DNA from: an uncultured Eggerthellaceae bacterium
Lineage (GTDB): Bacteria; Actinomycetota; Coriobacteriia; Coriobacteriales; Eggerthellaceae
NCBI GenBank assembly: GCA_948829205.1
Contig: CAQLOA010000059.1
Span: 1 to 8,199, forward strand
Direction: 5' to 3'
Length of the DNA: 8,199 nt
A program made the position numbers and the translations under genes. Below are positions 1 to 5,357 of this stretch, piece by piece; the stretch's first letter is position 1, and every line of letters starts with the position of its first letter. Under the pieces are notes generated by a model. It was not told where the DNA came from. It was given only the letters and a program-made list of their open reading frames with translations, and made no database searches.

Positions 1-255
1 GTCCTGCGCCGCCTTGCCGATGTTCATCTTGGACAGGTTGGACACGATCGGCTGGCCCTCCAGGAACAGGATGCGCTCCATGAGGTGCTCCGCATGGTGC
101 ATCTCGGTGACGGCGCGGTCCTTGAAGCTGCGATGCAGCTTCTCATAGCCCCAATCCTCGCACATCTCGGAGTGAAGCATGTACTGGTTGATTGCGGTAA
201 GCTCGCCTTCGAGCAGGTAGTTAAGCTTTTCGATGACCCTTGGATCGCCTTTCAT
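1..255 (-). CDS. bfr: Bacterioferritin, N-terminal 85 residues (cut by window edge)
   Basis: This is the start of a bacterioferritin, the haem-containing ferritin that oxidises Fe(II) at a di-iron centre and stores it as a ferric mineral inside a 24-subunit cytoplasmic shell. The reading frame is open to the window edge and lacks roughly the second half of the usual ~160 residues. Numbered from the second of two adjacent ATGs (255), the classical positions fall exactly where expected: Glu18, Tyr25, Glu51 and His54 of the ferroxidase centre, and Met52, the haem ligand. The motifs ELTAINQY and ILFLEGQP are typical. The exact register favours the start MKGDP over MMKGDP (258), and the Shine-Dalgarno stretch AGGAAAGGGG (261-270) sits better for it too. 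It lies downstream of the CDF metal transporter on the same strand with a ~110-base gap, so it may be co-transcribed. No convincing promoter of its own was seen. Identity is near certain; the C-terminal di-iron ligands cannot be checked. Confidence 0.95.
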   Translation of the reverse strand, partial: MKGDPRVIEKLNYLLEGELTAINQYMLHSEMCEDWGYEKLHRSFKDRAVTEMHHAEHLMERILFLEGQPIVSNLSKMNIGKAAQD

Positions 256-369
256 CATGGCCCCTTTCCTTGACTGATTGCCACAAGGACGAGTCTACGC
301 ACGCACCGCAAGCGAATCGGCGAGGCCCCTCAAGCGTGACCGTCCCGTTTACTTGCGGTTGTCGAGACT

Positions 370-1479
370 TCACGAGTAGTCAAGGTCGGTTATCACGTTG
401 TAGGTGTAGTCGGGATAGAACGACTTCATCTCCTCCACGATGTGCTCCTTGAGCTCGTTGGCGTCGTGGTCGAAGTCGATGACCAGGTCGAAGTCGACGT
501 GGTTCGTGTCCTCGTCGACGTAGAAGCCGTGCACCTGCAGGATCTCGGGATGGTGTTCGACCAGTTCGTCCAGCTTCCTGTGGATGCCGGCGAACTCGCC
601 GGTGGAGTTCATCGCATAGATGCCCAGGATCAGCTGCGTGCGGCACTCGCGGTCCAGGTCTTCGGAAATGTGACGCGTCAGCTCGTGGATCTCGCTGGCC
701 CTCATGTCGTCGCGCACCTCTATGCGGCACGCACCCATGGTCCTTTCGGGGCCGAACGTGTCCAGCATCAGGTCGTACACGCCAAGCACCCCGTCGTGCT
801 CGGCGATGAGCGAACGGATCCTGCCCACGCATTCCTCGGACGGGCGCTCGCCTATGATCGACGCCACGGCATCGCGCACGATGTCGAGGCCGGCCTTCAC
901 CACGAAGACGGAGATGACAAGACCGACCCATCCGTCGAGGTCGATTCCCCAGATCAGGCAGACGAAGGCAGCCATCAGCGTGCCGAACGTGAGGACGGCG
1001 TCGTAGGCCGCATCTATCCCGGAGGCCTTCAGAGGCTGCGAGTTGATGGAGCCTCCCTTGCGGATGAAGGCGATGCCTATAGCCACCTTCGCCAGCGTGG
1101 CTACCACCAGGACCGAAATGGTCAGCGCGCTGTAGTCGGGAGCGCTGGGCGAGGCGATCTTCACGATCGACTCGCGGATGGACACCACGCCTGCCGCCAG
1201 GACTATCGCGCCTATGACGATCGACGTGACGTATTCCACGCGACCGTACCCGTACGGGTGCTTGCGCGAGGGCCGCATGTTGGCGATCTTCTCGCCGATG
1301 ATGGTCGCGATGGAGGAAAACGCATCGGTCAGGCTGTTGACGCCGTCAAGCACCACGGCGATGGCCCCGGCAAGGAACCCGGCAGCGGCCTTGAACCCGG
1401 CAAGCAGCAGGTTGGCCGCTATGCCGACGATGCTGTACTGGACTATCTGCGCATATCTGGACTTGTTCTTGTCAGGCAT
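370..1479 (-). CDS. Cation diffusion facilitator (CDF) transporter, manganese-type signature, with extra C-terminal domain
   Basis: A 369-residue membrane protein of the CDF family, which exports divalent metal ions in exchange for protons. About six hydrophobic segments are visible (roughly residues 13-33, 36-55, 83-103, 118-138, 157-178, 183-203), with the family motif KHPYGYGRVE between segments 2 and 3. Metal-site residues read N48-x3-D52 in segment 2 and D156-x3-D160 in segment 5. From family knowledge this N/D-DD pattern marks Mn(II) (or Fe(II)) members, whereas zinc members carry histidine. Residues ~214-285 form the usual cytoplasmic ferredoxin-like domain. A further ~70 residues (299-369) look like a second, similar domain rich in Asp, Glu and His. 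Two ATGs are adjacent; GAGG (1486-1489) is 6 bases from the second, so 1479 was chosen over 1482. The gene begins 44 bases after the aminopeptidase stop, so they are probably co-transcribed. The same frame stays open upstream, but without a start and through the aminopeptidase gene. Substrate assignment is inference. Confidence 0.9.
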   Translation of the reverse strand: MPDKNKSRYAQIVQYSIVGIAANLLLAGFKAAAGFLAGAIAVVLDGVNSLTDAFSSIATIIGEKIANMRPSRKHPYGYGRVEYVTSIVIGAIVLAAGVVSIRESIVKIASPSAPDYSALTISVLVVATLAKVAIGIAFIRKGGSINSQPLKASGIDAAYDAVLTFGTLMAAFVCLIWGIDLDGWVGLVISVFVVKAGLDIVRDAVASIIGERPSEECVGRIRSLIAEHDGVLGVYDLMLDTFGPERTMGACRIEVRDDMRASEIHELTRHISEDLDRECRTQLILGIYAMNSTGEFAGIHRKLDELVEHHPEILQVHGFYVDEDTNHVDFDLVIDFDHDANELKEHIVEEMKSFYPDYTYNVITDLDYS

Positions 1480-1523
1480 CATGCGCCTCGCATCCGAACG
1501 AAGGCCCCGTCGTCGAAGCCAGG

Positions 1524-2990
1524 CTACATGCCAAGCTGGAATGCCCGGTATCCCTTGAACGCCTCGTAGATGTCGGCCTTGCTCGTAGCCTCCCACGGGC
1601 TGTGCATCGAAAGCACCGGGACCCCGCTGTCGATGACGTCCATGCCGTAGCGCGCGGGAATGAACGCGATGGTTCCGCCTCCGCCCGCGTCCACTCGGCC
1701 CAGTTCGGCGGTTTGGAAAGCAACCCCTGCGTCGTCCATGACGCGACGGATGCGGGCCACGTATTCCGCCCGCGCGTCGTTCGACCCGCTCTTTCCGCGG
1801 GCGCCCGTGTACTTGTTGAACACGAGACCGTGGCCCATGTAGGCCGAGTTCTTGCTCTCGAAGACGCTTTCGTAGGCGGGATCGACCCCTGCCGAGACGT
1901 CGGAGGAAAGCATCGAGGACGCAGCCAGGGCCCGACGCAGCTTGACCAGGCCCCCTTCGCCTGCCAGCTCCATGGCCTCGGCCACGGCGTTCTCGAAGAA
2001 CAGCGACTCCATGCCCGTCGCGCCGACGCTGCCTATCTCCTCCTTGTCCACCAGGACGCACACACAGGTGCGCGGCAACGCGCCCTCGTCCGCCAGCGAC
2101 AGCTGCGCCTCCAGCGAAGTGAAGGCGCACACCCGGTCATCCTGCCCATAGCCGAGCACCATGCTGCGGTCGAACCCAAGGTCGCGCGCCTGGCCCGCAG
2201 GGACGACCTCCAGCTCGGCTGACAGGAAGTCCTCCTCCTGGATGCCGTATTTGTCGGAAAGGATCCGCACGACGAGGTTCCGGACGGCGTCCTTGGGGGC
2301 CTTGGCGTCGGCGTCGGAGGCCTTGGCCGCATCCCCTGATGCAGCTTCGTTGGCGGCTTCCGCATCGGCCTGTACGTCTTCGGCGGCGATGCGGTTGCCC
2401 ACCAGCACGTCCAGGTCCTCCCCGTCGACGACCTCGCTGCCCTTCTTCTCCAGCTGCTTGCGCCCCAGGTGCGGGAGCAGGTCGGTGACGCAGAAGACGG
2501 GGTCGTCGGCCTGCTCGCCTATGCACACGTCGATCGACGTGCCGTCCTTCTTGGCCACCACCCCGTGCAAGGCCAGCGGCATGGCCACCCACTGGTAGTT
2601 CTTTATGCCGCCGTAGTAGTGGGTGTCGAGCAAGGCGAGCCCGTCCTTCTCGTACAGCGGGTTCTGCTTCACGTCCAGCCTGGGAGAGTCCACGTGGGCG
2701 CCAAGAATGTTCATGCCCTGCTCGAAGGGGGCCTCGCCGACGTGCATCAGCACCAGCGCCTTCCCGTGCGAGGAGGCCCAGACCTTGTCTCCTGGCCGAA
2801 GGGCGCGGCCTGCGGCCACCACGTCGCTCAAAGGCACGTAACCCTTCTGTTGGGCAGCGGCTATCGCACGGGACACGCACTCGCGCTCGGTCTTGCACTC
2901 GGATATGAACCCGCGGTACCTCGCGGCCAGCTCCTCGAGCCTTTCCTCGTCGGAAGCGTCGTATTTCATCCATGCCGAACTGGTTTCCAT
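1524..2990 (-). CDS. M18 family metalloaminopeptidase (aspartyl aminopeptidase type)
   Basis: A 488-residue cytosolic aminopeptidase of family M18, which removes N-terminal (often acidic) residues from peptides using two metal ions. Conserved pieces appear in order: GAHVDSPRLD with ligand His99; HYYGGIKNYQW; EVVPAGQARDLGFDRS; GYGQDDRV with the bridging Asp at 284/285; the catalytic and ligand pair Glu317-Glu318 in VDKEEIGSVG; Asp364 in SSDVSAG; and His463 in SMHSPWE. All expected ligands are present, so it should be active. Residues ~202-236 are an Ala/Asp/Glu/Lys-rich low-complexity stretch, longer than the loop I recall at this place in relatives. The start METSSAW is chosen because AAGGAT (2996-3001) lies five to six bases upstream; in-frame starts at 3005 (ATG) and 3041 (GTG) have no such site. 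It is divergent from rubrerythrin and probably heads a unit with the CDF transporter. A TAGAAT (3042-3047, minus) might be its -10, but no good -35 accompanies it. Confidence 0.93.
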   Translation of the reverse strand: METSSAWMKYDASDEERLEELAARYRGFISECKTERECVSRAIAAAQQKGYVPLSDVVAAGRALRPGDKVWASSHGKALVLMHVGEAPFEQGMNILGAHVDSPRLDVKQNPLYEKDGLALLDTHYYGGIKNYQWVAMPLALHGVVAKKDGTSIDVCIGEQADDPVFCVTDLLPHLGRKQLEKKGSEVVDGEDLDVLVGNRIAAEDVQADAEAANEAASGDAAKASDADAKAPKDAVRNLVVRILSDKYGIQEEDFLSAELEVVPAGQARDLGFDRSMVLGYGQDDRVCAFTSLEAQLSLADEGALPRTCVCVLVDKEEIGSVGATGMESLFFENAVAEAMELAGEGGLVKLRRALAASSMLSSDVSAGVDPAYESVFESKNSAYMGHGLVFNKYTGARGKSGSNDARAEYVARIRRVMDDAGVAFQTAELGRVDAGGGGTIAFIPARYGMDVIDSGVPVLSMHSPWEATSKADIYEAFKGYRAFQLGM

Positions 2991-3049
2991 GCTGGATCCT
3001 TCCATGGGCGTTCTGGGCAGAGCCCGCAAAAACTTCTTCACATTCTAGT

Positions 3050-3081
3050 GGTATTGCGAGGGAAAGGCTTCTTGCAATACC
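3050..3081. promoter_or_regulatory. Inverted repeat in the divergent promoter region, candidate operator
   Basis: GGTATTGC (3050-3057) and GCAATACC (3074-3081) are perfect inverted copies, 24 bases centre to centre. The match continues inward as AG/CT after one G·T pair. The right half ends exactly where the TATAAT box of the rubrerythrin promoter begins. The position suits a dimeric repressor acting on rubrerythrin, the divergent aminopeptidase, or both. It does not match the PerR or Fur box consensus that I know. As RNA it could also form a hairpin, but it lies upstream of the predicted rubrerythrin transcript start. Function is inference. Confidence 0.5.
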
Positions 3082-3087
3082 TATAAT
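3082..3087 (+). promoter_or_regulatory. -10 box (TATAAT) of the rubrerythrin promoter
   Basis: A perfect TATAAT lies 60 bases upstream of the rubrerythrin ATG, predicting a transcript start near 3094 and a leader of about 54 bases. No good -35 hexamer is found at 16-18 bases. TTGCGA (3054-3059) is 22 bases away, within the left half of the inverted repeat. Weak -35 contact would fit activator dependence. The Shine-Dalgarno sequence AGGAG follows at 3137-3141, six bases before the start codon. Confidence 0.6.
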
Positions 3088-3147
3088 GTTCAAAAGCCGA
3101 AATGCGCTTCCGCGTTAGGCAACCACCGTGATCGAGAGGAGCCAAAC

Positions 3148-3762
3148 ATGACAATGAAGGTTCGCGACGTTATGCCGAATGCCGAGAACTCGACGAATTT
3201 CGACGTCGTCACCGACAGCCAGACCAAGGTCGGAACGACGCTTGAGAACCTGAAGGCCGCAGTGGAGGGCGAGACCGGGGCATCCGCAAAGTATGCTGCG
3301 TTCTCGAAGGCGGCGAAGGAGGCCGGATACGACCAGATCTCGCGCCAGTTCGCAGCCACTTCCGCCGCCGAGCAGATCCATATCAAGCTCGAGGTCACCG
3401 AGATCCAGAAGGTCGAGCCCGACTACGTTGCGCCTGCAGCCCCCGCCGCATCCGGCGAAGCCACCGACCTCAACCTGATCTCCGGCGCCCTGGGCGAGAT
3501 CTACGAGACCTCCGACATGTACCCCAGCTTCATCAAGGTCGCGCAGGAGGAAGGCAACGCAGGCGCCGAGCTGGTGTTCACCCGCGCCAAGCTTGCCGAG
3601 GCCGTTCACGCCGAGCTTTACCTTGACGCCTACAACAACATCGACGCCGAGGACGACCGCCAGTTCTACCTGTGCCCCGTCTGCGGATACATCCACAAGG
3701 GCGACGACTTCGAGAAGTGCCCCATCTGCTTCGCCCCGAAGAGCGCCTTCCAGGTGTTCTAA
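3148..3762 (+). CDS. rbr: Rubrerythrin (di-iron peroxidase with C-terminal rubredoxin domain)
   Basis: A 204-residue rubrerythrin, the NAD(P)H-linked peroxidase that reduces hydrogen peroxide in the cytoplasm of anaerobes through a di-iron site, with electrons entering via a rubredoxin-type iron centre. The four-helix domain carries Glu42 (GETGASAKY), Glu75-x2-His78 (EQIH), Glu117 and Glu120 (GEIYETSDMYP) and Glu151-x2-His154 (EAVHAELY). The rubredoxin domain has two Cys pairs, CPVC (176-179) and CPIC (191-194). All expected metal ligands are present. The first ~30 residues precede the usual start of the ferritin-like domain and have no recognisable motif. ATG 3148 is favoured by AGGAG six bases upstream; an in-frame ATG at 3154 is possible but too close to it. 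The gene is monocistronic: its own promoter with an inverted repeat upstream, and a strong terminator 25 bases downstream. It is the only clear plus-strand gene here. Confidence 0.96.
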   Translation: MTMKVRDVMPNAENSTNFDVVTDSQTKVGTTLENLKAAVEGETGASAKYAAFSKAAKEAGYDQISRQFAATSAAEQIHIKLEVTEIQKVEPDYVAPAAPAASGEATDLNLISGALGEIYETSDMYPSFIKVAQEEGNAGAELVFTRAKLAEAVHAELYLDAYNNIDAEDDRQFYLCPVCGYIHKGDDFEKCPICFAPKSAFQVF

Positions 3763-3787
3763 GAGCTGCTGGAACATCATGCAACGC

Positions 3788-3818
3788 AAGAAAGGCGCCC
3801 TGCGGGGCGCCTTTCTTT
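3788..3818 (+). terminator. Rho-independent terminator of rubrerythrin, possibly bidirectional
   Basis: A perfect 13-base-pair stem, AAGAAAGGCGCCC (3788-3800) with GGGCGCCTTTCTT (3805-3817), closed by a TGCG loop and ending in a T-rich arm running into TTTAT. It begins 25 bases after the rubrerythrin stop. The arms are symmetric (A-rich left, T-rich right), so it may also stop transcription of the convergent NUDIX gene, whose stop codon is about 50 bases away. Confidence 0.92.
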
Positions 3819-3865
3819 ATGGGAGCTCCCCACTGTGGAACAGGAGACGGGTCTAGCGTTCCAAA

Positions 3866-4546
3866 CTACGCGAAGTCGGCGCTGGTGATGGGGTTGTCCT
3901 GCAAGGCCAGGCGCTTCTTCAGCACGTTCGTGCGCCGCACCGCCTCCAGCAGGAGCTGCGCCCTGGTGCCGATGAGGTCGGTGTTCTCGTCAAGGAATCG
4001 GCCCACGTCGTTGCGTTGCAGCGCGAACGTTTCGATAAGCTCGGCACCTTGAGGCGTCGCCTCTCCCGCATGCTCCACGTACGCGATGACCACGCTGACG
4101 TTCTCGTCCGACATTCCGACCGAAGAGAACCCGCTTTGCGGAAGGCGGATCAGCGGATCGCCGTCGAAGTCTTTTCGCACCCGGTAGCCCGTCTCCTCCA
4201 CAAGCTCGCGATCGACGCATTCGCGGAGCGTCTCTCCCGGCTCCATAAGGCCGGCAGGGAAGGCGACGACCCAGGCGTTCACCGGATAGCGGAACTCCCG
4301 GATCAGCAGCAGGGAGTCGTCGGGGAGAACGGGAACTATGCAGACGGCGTCCGCGTTCTCGGGCCTGCCGCCGCACCCGGCGGCGTTGCCTTCCAGCCGG
4401 GACCGGTATTCCGCAAGCCCCTTGCGCGACATGCTTTCGTATTCGACGGTGCTCCCGTCGGGAAGCCTGTAGGTGAGCAGGTACTTGTTTATCCACCCAG
4501 GCGACACGAGCTTGACGTCTAGAAGCTCTGGGGTGTTGCCGTTCAT
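3866..4546 (-). CDS. NUDIX hydrolase, ADP-ribose pyrophosphatase-like
   Basis: A 226-residue NUDIX protein. The 23-residue Nudix box is complete at residues 99-121: G99, E105, R113-E114, E117-E118, G120 and a hydrophobic residue at 121, matching GX5EX7REUXEEXGU. These glutamates bind Mg or Mn and hydrolyse a nucleoside diphosphate linked to another group. The preceding REFRYPVNAWVVAFPAGL matches the substrate-side strand of ADP-ribose/NDP-sugar pyrophosphatases, so cleavage of ADP-ribose to AMP and ribose 5-phosphate is the likeliest reaction. Exact substrate is inference. The N-terminal ~60 residues (with GWINKYLLTYRLPDGS) fit the extra N-terminal domain of that group. A GGAAGGAG Shine-Dalgarno (4551-4558) lies four bases before the ATG. 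The gene is alone on its strand here. It is preceded by a structured region ending in a terminator-like hairpin 36 bases upstream, which suggests attenuation control. Its end converges on the rubrerythrin terminator. Confidence 0.9.
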   Translation of the reverse strand: MNGNTPELLDVKLVSPGWINKYLLTYRLPDGSTVEYESMSRKGLAEYRSRLEGNAAGCGGRPENADAVCIVPVLPDDSLLLIREFRYPVNAWVVAFPAGLMEPGETLRECVDRELVEETGYRVRKDFDGDPLIRLPQSGFSSVGMSDENVSVVIAYVEHAGEATPQGAELIETFALQRNDVGRFLDENTDLIGTRAQLLLEAVRRTNVLKKRLALQDNPITSADFA

Positions 4547-4581
4547 CTCGCTCCTTCCGTTTCAGGTCGCGCAGACATGAA

Positions 4582-4615
4582 GAAAGGGGCGGCCGGGGAT
4601 GTTGCCGCCCCTTTC
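4582..4615 (-). terminator. Terminator-like hairpin directly upstream of the NUDIX gene
   Basis: GAAAGGGGCGGC (4582-4593) and GCCGCCCCTTTC (4604-4615) form a perfect 12-base-pair stem with a 10-base loop. Read on the minus strand the stem ends in CCTTTCTTC, a modest U-rich tail like that of the rubrerythrin terminator. On the plus strand no T-run follows. It therefore fits termination of a minus-strand transcript just before the NUDIX Shine-Dalgarno sequence. It could be the end of a separate RNA or an attenuator within the NUDIX leader. Confidence 0.7.
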
Positions 4616-4881
4616 GAGGGCCGGTCCAGCTTGGTCGCGGACCGGCGGGAAGCCCTTTCGGGCTTCCTCGAAGCCGACGTTTCGTCGGATCTTCGAGAGA
4701 GGGGAAAAGGGAGGAGGGGGAACACCCTTTTCGAGTCTGGCGATAGATTACAGCCTTGGATTCGCATTATCGTCCAGAACAGGCCGTGGTTGATGGCGCG
4801 TCTTTCTTGCATTGCCATTCCGTTACTTTCGTAACTTCGCCGGGACAAACGGGAGGCGTTGGTGCCGCAATGCTGCCCAAC
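4582..4881 (-). ncRNA. Putative structured RNA or long 5' leader of the NUDIX gene, class unknown
   Basis: About 300 bases without a credible protein contain a chain of stem-loops, listed by plus coordinates: 4858-4881 (GTTGG/CCAAC); 4822-4835 (GTTAC/GTAAC, loop GAAA on the minus strand); 4793-4818 (ATGGC/GCCAT); 4737-4777 (CTGG-CGATA with TATCG-T-CCAG); 4705-4731 (AAAAGGG/CCCTTTT); 4668-4696 (TCGAAG/CTTCGA enclosing CCGACG/CGTCGG with a two-base bulge); 4648-4667 (GGAAGCCC/GGGCTTCC, loop GAAA on minus); 4620-4646 (GCCGGTCC/GGACCGGC); and the terminal hairpin 4582-4615. GNRA loops and the U-rich end appear only in the minus reading, which sets the strand. I see no signature of RNase P RNA, tmRNA, SRP RNA, a T-box, or the common riboswitches I can recall. 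No promoter was found. Weak open frames cross the region but are Arg/Ser/Pro-rich and not protein-like. Boundaries are approximate. Confidence 0.55.
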
Positions 4882-4933
4882 CCCCCTATTAATCATTTTC
4901 CTAAAGCTGCATGATTGGCCAAAGTGAGCGAGC

Positions 4934-5030
4934 GGCGCCTACAGTGGTTCCAATTCGCGCGAAAGAAACCCGTGGCGTACTTGGGTACGCGAGGGTTTCT
5001 TGGAGGGCGAAGGGGAACCGCTGGGGCGTC
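4934..5030 (-). terminator. Long imperfect hairpin with terminator-like core, end of the ilvE-cimA-yerC unit
   Basis: The core is AAGAAACCC (4963-4971) with GGGTTTCTT (4993-5001), enclosing GCGTAC/GTACGC around a TTGG loop. On the minus strand it ends in GGGTTTCTTTCG, a terminator-like tail, about 65 bases past the stop of the TrpR-like gene. Pairing extends outward on both sides: TTCGC/GCGAA (4954-4958 with 5007-5011), AGTGGTTCC/GGAACCGCT (4943-4951 with 5014-5022, one G·T) and GGCGCC/GGCGTC (4934-4939 with 5025-5030, one G·T). The extension is far longer than a terminator needs. Confidence 0.65.
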
Positions 5031-5043
5031 CGCGCAGCGTCAG

Positions 5044-5071
5044 GCAATAATCGTCAAAAGACGATTATTGC
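5044..5071. repeat. Perfect 12-bp inverted repeat over the stop codon of the TrpR-like gene
   Basis: GCAATAATCGTC (5044-5055) and GACGATTATTGC (5060-5071) are exact inverted copies around AAAA (plus strand) or TTTT (minus strand). The TAA stop of the TrpR-like gene (5065-5067) lies in one arm. No U-run follows in the minus direction, so it is not a standard terminator. It may stabilise the 3' end of the operon message or be a protein-binding palindrome. Confidence 0.6.
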
Positions 5072-5355
5072 AACAAGGCTATGGCCTTCTCGTAGCCTCC
5101 TGCGCCATAGGCCAGGCATTTCGACACGCGCGCAATGGTCGTGGCGGATGCGCCCGTCACCTTCTCGATGGCTGCATACGACTTACCGTCGGCAAGCATG
5201 CGCGCGACCGCCAACCGTTGGGAGGTCTCGCGTATCTCACGGATGGTGAACATGTCTTCGAGCAGCGCGAAGACATCGTCCTCGTCGTCCATTTCGGCCA
5301 GGACGTGGAGAAGGTCGTCTACCTCGGGGCTGCGTATGTCGCTTTTGGTTGTCAT
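5065..5355 (-). CDS. YerC/TrpR-like DNA-binding protein
   Basis: A 96-residue cytoplasmic protein of the TrpR superfamily, YerC/YecD branch. Residues ~43-82 hold the helix-turn-helix: TSQRLAVARMLADGKSYAAI, then EKVTGASATTIARVSKCL, with the Gly-Ala-Ser turn and Thr-Thr-Ile-Ala-Arg recognition helix similar to the LGAGIATITRGS region of TrpR. The N-terminal part is acidic (DDLLHVLAEMDDEDDVFALL) and resembles the dimerising helices. Length is typical of the branch. Its start follows the cimA stop by two bases (TGA CC ATG), so translation is probably coupled; GGGG just before the stop may act as a weak ribosome site. Family members have no well-established ligand or target that I know of. Being last in an ilvE-cimA unit suggests a regulator of that unit, perhaps through the inverted repeat at the ilvE promoter. 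That link is inference. Confidence 0.88.
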   Translation of the reverse strand: MTTKSDIRSPEVDDLLHVLAEMDDEDDVFALLEDMFTIREIRETSQRLAVARMLADGKSYAAIEKVTGASATTIARVSKCLAYGAGGYEKAIALLQ

Positions 5356-5357
5356 GG

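Noticed and set aside
305..359. Inverted repeat ACCGCAAG/CTTGCGGT between the CDF and bacterioferritin genes
   Set aside because: The eight-base arms are exact, but the 39-base loop is long and no U-run follows in the minus direction. It is not convincing as a terminator, and chance is plausible.
442..1569. 375-codon plus-strand open frame opposite the CDF transporter
   Set aside because: It is antisense to a clear CDF gene, has no ribosome site or recognisable domain, and its composition follows the complement of the real codons.
1480..2130. Extension of the CDF frame upstream to a much longer protein
   Set aside because: The extra residues are Arg/Gly-rich and overlap the conserved C-terminal half of the M18 peptidase in another frame. 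The CDF protein has a proper start with a ribosome site at 1479.
4543..4896. 117-codon minus-strand open frame whose stop overlaps the NUDIX start (ATGA)
   Set aside because: The overlap looked like translational coupling, but the protein is rich in Arg, Ser and Pro with no motif. The frame runs through every hairpin of the structured region and lacks a ribosome site typical of the neighbours. A short leader peptide inside it cannot be excluded.
4582..4930. Assignment of the structured region to RNase P RNA, tmRNA, SRP RNA, 6S RNA or a T-box
   Set aside because: None of the signature stretches I know (for example GAGGAAAGUCC of RNase P, a tag-coding frame of tmRNA, the SRP tetraloop hairpin, or the T-box GGUGG motif) could be found on either strand.
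4860..4960. Possible promoter for the structured RNA (ATTAAT on the minus strand near 4887-4892)
   Set aside because: The best -10 match is four of six bases, and no -35 lies at a proper distance, so I do not report it as a promoter.
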